64,000 nucleotides of DNA from Gorsachius magnificus (Eukaryota; Chordata; Aves; Pelecaniformes; Ardeidae), in the NCBI GenBank assembly GCA_034008185.1, contig CM067082.1, positions 9,904,984 to 9,968,983 of the forward strand, given 5' to 3'. This document shows, in pieces, positions 37,001 through 48,157 of the stretch. The notes beneath the pieces were generated by a model. It worked only from the letters and a program-made list of their open reading frames with translations, was not told the DNA's origin and made no database searches. The position numbers and the translations under genes were made by a program. Within the stretch, counting starts at the first letter, position 1, and every line of letters begins with the position of its first letter.

Positions 37001-39282
37001 ATCATGTAGTTTTCTTACTTTTATTTTATGGAAGGGTAGCTGGGTTACTCTAATAGCAGTCATCTGTTTCCTCCCACTAAAGTGGTTTTATTGTTCAGGT
37101 AATTGGACAGAACTGGCTGACAAAAATGTCTAACTGGGAAATCTTTTACTGCATGCTGAATTTTTACTACAGGTGTGCAGTGTTTTGTATGCATCATTAC
37201 AATGTGTGGTTCCAAGACAAAATAGACTTTAATACCAAATATATAATATGTCCAAAGTCTGTGAAGAAAAATGCAGGTCATCTGGAGCTAACGGTTCCTC
37301 TTCATGACCATATTAAAATCGTTAATAACATTATGAAAAAGCCTGTTTAAAATGCTTCTGTGGCATCAAGATACAGGAGTGGGATTCTAATTTACCACAT
37401 AATCACTCCCTTGGTGATTGTGCATAATAAAGCATCTGATTTTTCTTTTGTTTTCCTTTTACAAATATTAATCAAATCTTCAGAACTCCAAATCAGTTCT
37501 GTAGACAGATTTGTCAGATTAATTTCTTTTCCTCCCTCATCCATTCCCTCCTTCCCTTTTCTGCGTATCAGGATACAGAAACTGTGATGCCATTCACTTT
37601 GCAATTGGAAAATAATTCCATCATTGTTACATCAATATGACAATCATGGATGACGGTACTGTCTGCTGATGGGTTTTGAAAACAGAAAAGCTGATTTCAC
37701 AAGGCTTGGCAGAACAAAGTTCTGTCTTGCACTCATCTGGCCTTTAATGTTATGCTTAATGGAAGTTGTTATAAATATTCTAGTGTAAAAGGAGAAAATT
37801 GGTAATACAAAATCTTTCTCACATAGGCCTAATATTAAAATTTGATTCACTTATATTATGCAAATTTAAAAAACCCCAGTCATTTAAACCAAACCACAAC
37901 AATCAACGTGTACTGGAGAGAAACTTATGGCTAGAAGCAAAAAATACTGTGCCATGATGTAATTCAGACCTGTTTTGATCATTTTCTGACCATCTTCAGA
38001 AGTCTTCCAACTGTAGATACAGTTGCAAATAAATCAGTCCAGGTTTAGCCTCTACAGGCGTAGGATCAGGTTGTTGGTCGTTACTACTCGTAGTTGATCT
38101 GCATAACCCACCAGATTTATTAGCGTAGCATTTACAGCTTAAGCTGTCTTCAGTATGATTTGCACTGGCAAAACCATTGTCTCCAAATGTAGGAGTTTAT
38201 TTTGGACAGTGTCCAAAGAAGTCATTGCCTTGAATGTCTGATCTGACTTCTGTCAGGGAATGTAAGCGTGTTCCGATCCCACACCAGTAGGCTGTGGTCT
38301 CAGGCATCATCCTTCTACAGCTTCGGCATTGCTCTCTTTCTATTTACAAAAACTGCAGAGAGAACAGCCTTTAGTTTATAACTGCTACTTGCATGATCAT
38401 TAAATGAAAGGCAACTGTGCGAAACATATTGTTATGGTATTAACAGTAAAATGTTTAACAGCGAGATTAAAGGCAAACTATGTATATTTTTTTTCGGTAT
38501 TGTTTAAAATGCAAAAGATTAACTGAGCCTGCATCTTCTCCTGCTAGCTTTTGACAGTTTTTTTGTCACTAACTACAAACTTCTGATGTGATTACTCAGT
38601 GAATTTCATGTTGCACCTTCTTATTATTGGCTAGGTGTTTCAATATTCCTTGTATTCTTGTACACTCTTTCAAAGAGTAGGTAGAAAGCATTGCTGTCAC
38701 GTAATCACAGCCATCCTGAAGGGAAGACTTTGTTTCATTTGACCTTTTCAGAGGAACAGGCTTGCATAAACCTCTCTTCCCTCCCTGCTATGGTGCATCA
38801 CCAGAAAAAGGTGTACTGCTTCCTACCTCATCAGTCCCACACCAGAGAGAAGTGGTCCATAAAATGATACCTTTCCACTTGGATTGCAACAGATTATCTT
38901 TTTGCTCTCTTGCATAGGGCAATGGTTCTGAAAGCAAAAGGAGGTATAAAATTAAATGAAGGAACAGTGTTTTCCAGGAACTCTGTATAGTGGCAAGAAG
39001 GAACTTTGCTTACAAGTCATAATAATGAGAGCCAGTAACCTGTATTTGAAGCAAGCTGAAACCGAGAAAAAAACAACTGTTGGTTGATAATTATCTTGAC
39101 TTCATCCTTAATTTTACTTCTCCTCATACAGACTGAGAAACTGAAGGACCCCCCTCTTATCTTCAGTGTCTTGGGCTTGTGTTAGGGAGTTTCAAAATAA
39201 CTCTGCAAAGCAGGTGGAAATGGTAAGCTTTCGTGGTTTCCTCATATGAGATTGCGTTTTTTCTCCCACAGCATTCATTAGG
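31098..39282. other. Unique DNA, 8.2 kb without a recognised gene
   Basis: AT-rich, single-copy-looking DNA. A 15-G run lies at 33172-33186. The plus strand has several splice-like segments; the best is 32884-32941, after a long pyrimidine tract and before AG/GTAAAA. None is recognisable as part of a known protein. No CR1 or LTR was seen in this interval, unlike the DNA on both sides. Confidence 0.5.
33172..33186. repeat. Homopolymer of 15 G
   Basis: Fifteen consecutive G, preceded by GAATG. It can form a G-quadruplex and is a common site of length error in assemblies. Confidence 0.95.
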
Positions 39283-39412
39283 TGTTGTGGTTTAGCCCCA
39301 GCTGGTGACTAAGTCCCACACAGCTGGTTGCTCACCCTCCCACCCCCAACGGGTTGGGGGAGAGAATTGGAAGAGCAATAGTAAGAAAACTTGTGGGTTG
39401 AGATAAGAACAG

Positions 39413-39490
39413 TTTAATAATAATAATAATAACAACAACAATGATAACAATAATAACAACAACAATAGTAATAGTAATAAGAAGAAAAAC
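39413..39490. repeat. AAT/AAC-rich microsatellite inside solo LTR 5
   Basis: Imperfect AAT, AAC and AGT triplets directly after the reversed poly(A) signal. Compared with the tract in solo LTR 1 it is longer but more interrupted, suggesting an older expansion. Confidence 0.85.
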
Positions 39491-39829
39491 AACAATGGAG
39501 AAAGAGAGAGACAAAACCCAGGTAAAACAAGCGATGCAACCACTCACCACCCACTGACTGATGCGCAGCCCGTCCCTGAGCAGCGATCACTGCTCCCTGA
39601 CCAACTCCCCCCAGTTTATATACTGAGCATGACGACATATGGTGTGGAATAGCCCTTGGGCCAGTTAGGGTCAGCTGTCCTGGCTGTGAACTCTCCCAGC
39701 TTCTTGTGCCCCTGGCAGAGCATGGGAAGCTGAAAAGTCCTTGACTGGTGTAAGCACTGCTCAGCAACAACTAAACCATCAGTGTGTTGCCAATGTTCTT
39801 CTCATCCTAAATCCAAAACACAGCACTAT

Positions 39830-40155
39830 TGTGGAAACAAGTACAGAATCTGCAGGTGTGGCGACTGAGCCAGACACCAGAGATATCCTTGGCCTTGTTG
39901 GTCACAAGCCATGGGATAGCTGAACAAGAGCTAAGTGAAAAACAAGGTCAATGCTGCGACTAATGAACCTTGCAAGATGAACTTTGTTTTCATATAAGGC
40001 TTGGACTCAGTGCTTGCCAAGTAGCTGGGTGATAAGAGAAAAGTAGAGGCTTTGTTTTGGGGTGGCTATAAAAGGATGTAAAAGCGTTAAATAAAGTGAT
40101 CCTGATGCTGCTTGCGCTTGTGCATGAACTCGGGATCCGTGCCTTCATTGCCACA
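39830..40155 (+). mobile_element. Short LTR (ERVK-like) nested in solo LTR 5
   Basis: A 326-bp element from TGTGGAAACAAG to CATTGCCACA, with a 6-bp duplication CACTAT (39824-39829 and 40156-40161). Sense is plus: TATA box TATAAAA at 40067-40073, poly(A) signal AATAAA at 40090-40095, then a short U5. A 6-bp duplication and short LTR fit ERVK/alpharetrovirus-like integrases rather than the 5-bp ERVL-type duplications around it; the family name is inference. No internal genes remain. It is the youngest layer of this locus, since it interrupts the outer LTR. Confidence 0.88.
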
Positions 40156-40250
40156 CACTATGCAGGCTACTAGGAAGAAAAGTAACTATCCCAGCCGAAA
40201 CCAGGACATTAGGAAAGGATTTATGGGATTATATGGCCGACTTGAGCTTC

Positions 40251-41084
40251 ATAGAATCATAGAATCATAGAATGTTTTGGGTTGGAAGGGACCCCTAGAG
40301 GTCATCTAGTCCAACCCCCCTGCAGTGAGCAGGGACACCGCTAACCAGATCAGGTTGCTCAGAGCCCCATCCAACCTGGCCTTGAATGTTTCCAGGGATG
40401 GGGTCTCCACTACCTCTCTGGGCAACCTGTTCCAGTGTTTCACCACCCTCATTGTAAAGAATTTCCTCCTTATATCCAGTCTAAACCTACCCTGCTTCAG
40501 TTTAAAACCATTACCCCTTGTCCTGTCACAGCTGGTCCTACTAAAAAGATTTTCCCCATCTTTACTATAGGCCCCCTTTAGGTACTGAAAGGCCGTAATC
40601 AGGTCTTCCCGCAGCCTTTTCTTCTCCAGGCTGAACAACCCCAACTCCCTCAACCTGTCTTCATAGTAGAGGTGCTCCAGCCCTTGGATCATTTTTGTAG
40701 CCCTCTTCTGGACCTGCTCCAACACTTCCATGTCCTTCTTGTGCTGAGGGCTCCAGAGCTGGACGCAGTACTCCAGGTGGGGTCTCACCAGAGCAGAGTA
40801 GAGGGGCAGAATCACCTCCCTCGACCTGCTGGCCACGCTTCTCCTGATGCAGCCCAGGGTACGGTTGGCATTCTGGGCCGCCAGCGCACATTGCTGGCTC
40901 ATGTCCAGCTTTTCATCCACCAGCACCCCCAAGTCCCTCTCGGCAGGGCTGCTCTCGATCCTTTCTTCCCCCAGCCTGTACTGATACCGGGGGTTACCCC
41001 GACCCAGGTGCAGGACCTTGCACTTGGCCTTGTTGAACCTCATGAGGTTCACACAGGCCCACCTCTCCGGCCTGTCCAGGTCTC
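40251..41084 (-). mobile_element. CR1 LINE, 5'-truncated, second sub-family
   Basis: The left edge is three tail repeats (CATAGAATCATAGAATCATAGAATG), then a 3' UTR distinct from the 14.65-kb copy: TTTTGGGTTGGAAGGGACC and AGGTCATCTAGTCCAACC. The ORF2 C-terminus follows. The copy stops near 41084. The same 3' UTR type is seen in the inserts at 44907-45021 and 53482-53540. Confidence 0.95.
40306..41052 (-). pseudogene. CR1 ORF2 C-terminal fragment, uninterrupted 248 codons
   Basis: An unbroken minus-strand frame covers the ORF2 C-terminal third after the FADD box: [51 protein letters not shown], and a C-terminal extension ending SLLTAGGLD. The first Met is only an internal residue, so this is a truncated piece and not a gene. 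The lack of frameshifts indicates a younger copy than those at 5 or 44.5 kb. It has no reverse-transcriptase catalytic box and cannot work alone. Confidence 0.9.
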
Positions 41085-41606
41085 TTGAAGAATATTTGCC
41101 CAGAACTCTCCTTGTCTTTGAAATGATTGACAGATAAAATTTCTGATCAGAATAGCTTGAAAAGGTGCTTTCTTTCCTTAATTCTGAGAATAGATGGCCA
41201 TGATACCAGTAATGAAACTGTCGCTGGGTGAAGTTATGGCAGGGACAAGGAAGGGAACAGGAGATGAGATAAAGGTTGGTGGAGAACCTCAGGACTGGGA
41301 ATAATTTCTCAGTGCTGCTCTCTCAGTGTTGTCTCAGCCCCAGCATCTCCTCCCAACTATGTCCCCAGTTGTGATGGCTGTCTGGAAAGGTAAGCTTACA
41401 TTCCCGTCTCATGCCTTGCTGAGGAAGGACACCCAACAGATCAGGAGACTCTCATAAGAAATTAAAATCTCAGCTGAACAGTCACACTGTTTAGTTGATA
41501 TGATGGTCAATCTCCTGTGTGGCTATCAGTCCAGTGAGGAAAGAATTGAAGCACTGATGTCACCCAGGCTGCCATATTGTGACTTCAAATTCAAAATCAT
41601 GAAATA

Positions 41607-42076
41607 TGTCCAGAGGAGAGCAACAAAGCTGGTGACGCGTCTGGAGCCTAAATCTTATAAGGAGCAGCTGAGGGAACTGGGGTTGTTCAGGCTGGAGAAG
41701 AGAAGGCTGAGAGGAGACCTTATCGCCCTCTACCACTGCCTGAAAGGAGGGTGTAGTGAGGTGGGTGTTGTTCTCTTCTCCCAGGTAATTGGCAATAGGA
41801 CAAGAGGAAACTGCCTCAAGTTGCACCAGGGGAGGTTTTGACCGGACATTAGGAAAAAATTTTTCACTGAAAGGGTTATCAAGCACTGGAACAGGCTGCC
41901 CAGGGAAGTGGTGGAGTCCCCATCCCTGGAGGTTTAAAAGACAGGTAGATGAGGTGCTTAGAGACATGGTTTAGTGTTGGGATGGCAAGGTTAGGTTAAT
42001 GGTTGGACTTGATGATCTTAAAGCTCTTTTCCAACCTAAATGATTCTATGATTCTTTGATTCCGTGATTCCGTGGC
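41607..42076 (+). mobile_element. CR1 LINE 3' part, plus orientation
   Basis: Starts at GTCCAGAGGAGAGCAACAAAG within ORF2, runs through [18 protein letters not shown] and the 3' UTR (GGACTTGATGATCTTAAAGC) and ends in a degenerate tail (TGATTCTATGATTCTTTGAT, then TCCGTGATTCCGTGG). One frameshift lies near 41838, where the expected GRFRLDIRK becomes GRF then stop. About 470 bp, inactive. Confidence 0.95.
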
Positions 42077-43790
42077 TCAAAAAGGCCACCTGTTACACAG
42101 CTTTTCCCCTAACATATGAAGTCCCCTTAATATTCAAGCTGATTCAGCATAGTGAGGGATGTGCTAACAAATGCTTTATTATAGAATTGTATTTTTATAA
42201 AATAAATTGTTACTTTAATAGAGATGATAAGCAGTACACGATTCCTCATTTGTAATACATTAATGCACAGTTCAATGTTACGTGAAGTGTTCTAGCACTG
42301 CAGAAGATTCCCTTATTCTGGGAACTTCTGTCTCTGGAGAGAACCCGAGTAAGAGGAAGCTGGGATGAGAGGAACATAAAGGATGAGGGGAACATTAGGA
42401 CCATTCTTTTATCACCCACTTCTACTGATTCTGCAAAAGCCTCTCTTTATCTCCATCAGCAGGTTACAGGCACCAGGGATTCTGCAAGGCCGTTCTTAAT
42501 GGTACTTCTTCCACCCTTCAGGGACTCCCATTTGATGGGAGAAAGGAAAGTGGAGGACGGGACAGACAGGAGACTGTGCCTGCAGGCTGTGAGGTACATT
42601 TAGGACTGGGAGGCAAAAAGCAAGAAAGAGTTGCTGGTCTTCAAATATATGCTCTTCACAGAGTGAATCCTTAATGTTTTGCCCACAAGGAAAAAACCTG
42701 AGATTTCAAAAATGATTAAGGGATAACACCAGCCTTCTCCCCGACACAGATTCTGCCTTTGGTAGGGCTGACCCAGTTCTGTTCTTCCTTTAGAGAGGCA
42801 TTATCTCTCTAGAATAACAGTATGGTTCATTTCATACACAGAATATGATTCAGTTATAAATATAGCTATTAATTTCAGGATCTCTAGGGATATGCTGAGA
42901 CACTGATGCCTAGCTCCTACATTACTTTACAATGCATCTTACACGGTCAGATTGCAGAAGCATTTTTGTACATTCTCCAGTTCTGATTAATAAATGTATC
43001 TGCAGGAAATAAAGTTTATATCAGAACACTTAGTTGCAAATTTACCTTTTCTGTTAAACTTGTTGGCTAGCTGAAAAATACAGTTTGTGTAAACTACGCT
43101 TGTCATGAATAAATGCATTCTCCGTGAGCAGGGACTCAGGACTCGGACCTACTCTGTGCTTAGGGGCAAGACACTGCATCTGTTTTCCTCTTTCCCATAT
43201 CTGAAATGGGATCAATAATTGTTATATTCTCTCCAAAGAACATTCGCTTCCACTGATGGAAAGCACTTGTACTGGAGCAAGATGTTCTGATAATATTACA
43301 AACTGGCCATCCTCCCACCTGCTATCTTGGCCTCTTATGGCACACACAGTATCAGCAATCCAAGCACTAAAAATGTATTAATCTGCCCTGCTTCTCTTCC
43401 TGCTTCTTCCAAACCATGAGACTGGTTTAACGTAACATTAAGCAATAATGACAAGCATTAGGTTTTTCTTCTTTCTTTTAGATGTTTGAGACTTAAGGTT
43501 ACACTTCTGTGTCATTTCAAGCGTTTATCACGGCAATCAAACGCTTAGCTTCTTATGTGAAATTGTATTTCTAAAAATTCAGTAGTCAGGGCTTTGCCAC
43601 ACAATTAAAATTGCATGAGTTGTCTAAAATCATAGCACTCAGTGCACAGCCTGCGTTTCACCGCAATGTGATTTTACATTATTTTCATATTTTATGTAAA
43701 ATTTTAGTTCTTGGACATCCACCCCTCCTAGCTTCAGCTGAATTCTGATTTTCTGAATTGCTGCGTTCCTTTTGCAACCTGAACTCAGTT
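42077..43790. other. Unique DNA, no gene recognised
   Basis: AT-rich single-copy-looking DNA with no identified repeat or coding segment. Confidence 0.5.
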
Positions 43791-44425
43791 TCCCTCAGGA
43801 GGACAGGGGAGTGAGAGAGAGCAGCTGGGTGGGCATCTGGGCATCATGGACAACTGTGGGCTGTCCGTGCCCAGGCGCTGGCAGCATGGGTGCTGCAGGG
43901 CGGCCCCTGAGGGGAGAGGCCGGGGCTGCCCCGTGCCGGACACAGCCGGTCCCAGCCGGCTCCAAGGGCCCCACCGCAGGGCACAGCTGAGCCCCTCAGC
44001 CAAGCTGGGGGCGCCGGGGGCAAAAGCGGTTTCCGAAAGGGCCAGAGGCGGCCCAGGCCGAGGAGGAGGAAGGCAAGGAGGGAGCAGCAGCAGAGGCAGC
44101 CCCAGGCCGCAGGAGGAGGAGGAGGAGGAGGGCAGGAGGTGCTGCAGGCCCGCAGCAGGGATCCCCTGCAGCCCTGGAGAGACCCCGCTGGAGCAGAGCC
44201 CCAGCTGCAGCCCGGGGAGGGCCCGGCGAGCAGGGGGACTTTCCTGCAGGAGCTGCGGCCGTGGAGAGCCCAGGCGGGCCCCCGCGCCTCCGGGCGGGGG
44301 GGGTCGGGAGGGAGGGAGGGGATGAAGCTGGGATGGAGAAAGACCCTTGGGTGGGGAGAAGCTGTTGTTTTAATCTTTTTGTCTTTGTTTCTATCAGAAT
44401 CTCTTTTAATTGACCTTATTTGACA
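43791..44425 (+). mobile_element. Degraded GC-rich LTR-like block
   Basis: It shares with the 30.1-kb LTR the blocks CAGCCGGCTCCAAG, GGAGCAGAGCCCC-type and CTGCAGCCCGGGG, and a late TTGTTTTAATCTTTTTG segment, so I read it as a related LTR in plus orientation. The ends are unclear and I see no target duplication. The first 60 bp (GGGGAGTGAGAGAGAGCAGC, then GGGTGGGCATCTGGGCATC) resemble the U5 end of such LTRs, after which a new start (TGTGGGCTGTCC near 43855) seems to follow. Its right edge abuts the CR1 at 44445. GC-rich open frames inside are artefacts. Confidence 0.55.
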
Positions 44426-44444
44426 TAAGGGCTCATTTCTGAGT

Positions 44445-45135
44445 CATGGTCAACTTGGTGTTCACCAGTATCTCCAGGGCCTTTCCTGCCAAGCTGCTTT
44501 CCAGCCAGTTGGCTACCAGCCTGTTCTGGTGCATGGGATTATTCCTCCCCAAGTGCAGGACTTTCCATTTACCTTTCTTCCTGAGATTTCTGTCAGCCCA
44601 TTCCTGCAGCCTGTTGAGGTCCCTCTGAATAGCAGCACACGTATCTCCTGTACCAGCCACTCCTCCAGTTTTGTATCATCTGCAAACTCGCTGAGGGTGT
44701 TGTCTGTCCCATTATCCAGATCATCAATGGACGTGATAACCAGTGTTGGCTGTTGGGGTACACCCCTGGTGGCTTGCCTCCAGATAGACTTCATGCTGCT
44801 AATGGTCTATGAAGAGATGATGTCAAAAGAATTGCTGAAGTCAGGATAAACAATATCCACTGCTTTCACCTTGTCGACCAAGCTAGTCATTTTGTCATAG
44901 AAAACCATCATAGAATGTTTTGGGTTGGAAGGGACCACTAGAGGTCATCTAGTCCCACCCACCTGCAATGAGCAGGGACACCGCTAACTAGATCAGGTTG
45001 CTCAGAGCCCCATCCAACCTGAATCCATGCTGACTATTCCCAGTCACCTTCTTGTCCTTCATACATCTAGAGATGGTTTTGAGGATTATTTGCTCCATCA
45101 CAGCCTGTATGTCTCAGTTCTCCTTGATCTTTCCA
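44445..45135 (-). mobile_element. Old CR1 LINE, minus orientation, interrupted by a younger CR1
   Basis: Two pieces, 44445-44906 and 45022 to about 45135, together match CR1 ORF2 in reverse complement: the FADD-box region (minus-strand peptide SEFADDTKLEEW), TRGVPQQP in place of SGVPQGS, and the motif-A flank near 44840-44900. Frames are broken repeatedly, so this is one of the most diverged CR1s here. The interruption is a 3' CR1 fragment; about 40 bp of the expected sequence is missing at the join, so the insertion was accompanied by a small deletion. Confidence 0.85.
44907..45021 (-). mobile_element. CR1 3' fragment (115 bp) nested in the older CR1
   Basis: Starts ATCATAGAATGTTTTGGG and matches the first ~115 bp of the 40.25-kb CR1 closely (GAGCAGGGACACCGCTAAC, CAGAGCCCCATCCAACCTG). 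It shows extreme 5' truncation. Orientation is the same as its host. Confidence 0.92.
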
Positions 45136-46064
45136 GACTACTTAATGCTCTTGCCAGTCCTAGGAGCCTGTCTTGGGCAAAATAAGACAGAAGCAAATAT
45201 ACTGCTCAGTATCACACTGAAGACATTGGTTCAAACAAGGCCAGATGACATATCCACTATGTTGTAAGAATAACTTCCAGTTTTCATGTGTAATATAGTG
45301 ACTTAAATCCCTAAAGACCAACCTTCTATTCATAAGTTTTGTAGTAGAACAGCTACCTGTAATGCTTAACTGAGCCCAGATGCTTACGGAATATAATTTC
45401 AATAAGACAGGTTCAATTTTTACATCACTGACAGTAAAAACTTCTGCCACTAAAGCTGTAGAACACTTCAATTGAAAAGAAGGGTTCAGAGGACACCTTG
45501 AATTTATAACCACAATTGATGTGTTGTACAAGTGAAAATCAGCTGATGGGCTGCACAAATCTCTCTGTGAAAGTGGATATAAATTCTGTCAGCAGCAGTA
45601 GGGCTTTTTGCCCTATGGTAATGGTCTTGTAAAAAGTCAATGGTTTGATTGTAACAGCCGTGTTGTAGATGGATAGCACTTGCTTCCCACCCCTTTCCTA
45701 AACGGTACTGAGCATCAGATAAAACTTACCACTAAAATGAACATACAGCACCACCTCTCGATGGGATTGCTTTCTGCACTGTCATCATTGCAAAGTTCCT
45801 CTTCCTCCCCCCCACCCTCTTGATAAATCTAATGAGAATTTGGGACATGTAACAGTATTTTTCTATTATGAATCTGTAAAAGTACAATTATTCTGCCATC
45901 CTGAAGGCCGCAAGATCAATCTGCCTGCACAAGTCCTGTAAAATGTTGCCATTTAGAATCCACAGGTGAGACCTGTCCACTTTGGGCAAACTACCTGCTG
46001 GAGACCTCTGCATGTTGACATCCCAGGAGTGCTTCAGTGAGTACTCCAGATATGCCAGGACATC
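45136..46064. other. Unique DNA, no gene recognised
   Basis: Mixed AT-rich DNA. The minus-strand open frame 45558-45160 (132 codons) has no recognisable domain and overlaps the decayed CR1 edge region, so I treat it as chance. Confidence 0.45.
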
Positions 46065-46641
46065 TGCTCTGGTTTAACCCCAGCCAACAACTAAGCCCCA
46101 CGCAGCCGCTCGCTCTCCCCCCTCGGGTGGGGGAGAGAATCAATAGGGTAAAAGTGAGAAAACTCCTGAGATAAAGACAGTTTAATAGGTAAAGCAAAAG
46201 CCACGCATGCAAGCAAAGCAAAGCAAGGAATTAATTCATCACTTCCCATGGGCAGGCAGGTACTCAGCCATCTCCAGGAAAGCAGGGCTCCATCACACAC
46301 AATGGTGAGTTGGGAAGAAAAATGCTATCAGTCCAAATGCTCCCCCCTGCCCCCCCTTTCCTCCCTCTTCCCCAGTTTTTATTGCTCAGCACAACATCAT
46401 ACAATGCAGGATATCCCTTTGGTCAGTTGGGGTCAGCGGTCCCAGCCGTGTCCCCTCCCAACTTCTTGTGCACCTCCAGCCTCCTCGCTGGTGGGGTGGG
46501 GTGAGGAGCAGAAAAGGCCTTGATGCTGTGTAAGCGCTGCTCAGCAGCAAGGAAAACATCCCTGGGTTATCAACACTTTTTCCAGGACATACCCAAAACA
46601 GCCCCATACAAGCTGTAACTATTCCAGCCCAAACCACTACA
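46065..46641 (-). mobile_element. Solo LTR 6 (ERVL-like, sub-type B)
   Basis: About 577 bp, left end TGCTCTGGTTTAACCCC (a variant of TGTTGTGG), right end CCAGCCCAAACCACTACA. The flanks ACATC (46060-46064) and GCATC (46642-46646) are an imperfect 5-bp duplication. Sense is minus, with an ATTAAA signal (plus TTTAAT 46181-46186) and the sub-type B block GCAAGCAAAGCAAAGCAAGG. The TATA position reads CAATAAAAAC, so it is degraded. Divergence of termini and duplication makes this the oldest-looking copy of the family here. Confidence 0.87.
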
Positions 46642-47612
46642 GCATCTTAAATGGAACTAGGATTGGGCAGCTGAGTCAGTTCCTCTACTGTGAGGTAGGA
46701 ACCCACATTTAGATGCTTTAATGAAGAGGTAGATGTAGCAGGGATAGGAATCTCTTAAATTTGATCTGCTAACATCAAAAAACTAATATGGGTGGCAGCC
46801 TTGTATGGAACTGCATTTTTTATATAATTCAGTAAACCTGATGATGTTAGCCCCGTTTATTTTTATGTTATTTATTTTTCTTGAATGTCACTATTTTAGT
46901 ACAAAAATTGATCCTTGTTTTGGGCTGGACTTTTCCTCAACAGACTTTAAAGAAGTAAAAACTCCTCTCAATAAATAGAAGCCTTTGTTAGAGAACCCTT
47001 AAAGTTTGTTAGCATCCAAAAAGTAAAGAAAAACAATATGGATCCATGGCAATTCAGGCACCTACAAATAAAAATAGCCTAAAAAGTTAGAAACATTTAG
47101 AAGTTTATAGAGCCTATGTGAGAATCTCTTGTAACTGTTGTCTATATTTATATTATTTTTTTCAAGGACTAGTTCTCTTTTAGCAGCAAAGGTTAACAGG
47201 TTTCATCTCAGACTGACTGGCATAAATAGGTATTTTCAGGGAATTTACTGCTCTCACACTTTGAAATTAGCCATTTTGGACAAAATAATAATAATAATAA
47301 AAAACAGTGATGAGGCAGTATCAATAAATAATCCAAAATGTGCAGATTCAGAAGAAAATGGATTCATTTCTTTCACAAAGAAACATAAGCTCAGAACTTT
47401 GAGGATGATCTGATGCTTAACCTAACCAACCTGCTGGCTGACTAGATCCTCATAATAACATTTTTCTGAGAGAGTCCTAGTGGCAATGGATTTTTTTGAG
47501 TACTCAATTTTATGCTGACTTTCATTTAGGGAACCGAATAAAAGAATATTTTCTGTCAGTACAGAGCCTGCCATGGGGAAAACATAAATGCATGCTTTTA
47601 GTTAGCATGAAA
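46642..47612. other. Unique AT-rich DNA
   Basis: No gene recognised. A short AAT tract lies at 47284-47300. Confidence 0.5.
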
Positions 47613-48083
47613 TCTATGGTTCTATTGAGACCGCACCTGGAGCACTGTGTCCAGACCTGGGCTCCCCGGTTCAAGAAAGATGAGGTGCTCATAGAGAGAG
47701 TCCAGAGGAGGGCAACAAAGATGTTGAGGGAACTGGAGCATCTCCCCGGTGAGGAAAGGCTGAGAGAGCTGCGCTTGTTTAGCCTGAAGAAGAGAAGACT
47801 GAGAGGGGATCTCATCAACACGTACAAATATCTTAAGGGTGGACGTCATGAGGATGGAGCCAGACTCTTCTCAGTGGTGTCCAGTAACAGGACAAGGGGC
47901 AATGGGCACAAACTGAAGTGTAAGAGGTTTCAGTTAAATATGAGGAAGAACTTCTTTACTCTGAGGGTGACAGAGCACTGGAACAGGCTGCCCAGGAGGG
48001 TTGTGGAGTCTCCTTCTCTGGAGATATTCAAAGCCCACCTGGACGATGTCCTGTGCAACCTGCTCTGGGTGAACCTGCTTTAG
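47613..48083 (+). pseudogene. CR1 ORF2 C-terminal fragment, uninterrupted
   Basis: The frame is open from the 5' edge of the copy to its natural stop at 48081-48083. It covers the conserved C-terminal segments [31 protein letters not shown] and [19 protein letters not shown], and ends LLWVNLL. It has no reverse-transcriptase catalytic region, so it is a non-functional remnant with no internal damage. The upstream Met at 47496 lies in unique flanking DNA and is not a real start. Confidence 0.9.
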
Positions 48084-48157
48084 CAGGGGGGTTGGACTAG
48101 ATGATCTCCCGAGGTGCCTTCCAACCCTTGCCATTCTGTCGTTCTGTGATTCTGTAT
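47613..48157 (+). mobile_element. CR1 LINE 3' part, plus orientation, third sub-family
   Basis: Sense CR1 ORF2 end starting around [15 protein letters not shown], followed by a short 3' UTR (GGGGGGTTGGACTAGATGAT) and the tail CCATTCTGTCGTTCTGTGAT, then TCTGT. The UTR differs from both other CR1 types in the window. It is 5'-truncated at about 545 bp. Confidence 0.94.

Larger units (their letters stand above)
39283..40208 (-). mobile_element. Solo LTR 5 (ERVL-like), split by another LTR
   Basis: The outer element has the left end TGTTGTGGTTTAGCCCC, the right end CCAGCCGAAACCAGGACA, and the duplication TTAGG (39278-39282 and 40209-40213). Sense is minus, with TATATAAA (39615-39622) and an ATTAAA signal (plus TTTAAT 39413-39418). 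A diverged AAT/AAC tract follows at 39413-39490. At 39830-40155 it is interrupted by a different LTR. Without that insertion and its duplication the element is about 594 bp, like its relatives. It is intermediate: it has the AAT tract of sub-type A but keeps the TATA box. Confidence 0.9.

Noticed and set aside
43772..44423. 159-codon Gly/Arg-rich frame
   Set aside because: GC-rich LTR-like DNA with low-complexity peptides and no domain.
45160..45558. 132-codon minus-strand frame
   Set aside because: No domain, unusual composition, and it lies at the edge of a decayed CR1. Consistent with chance.
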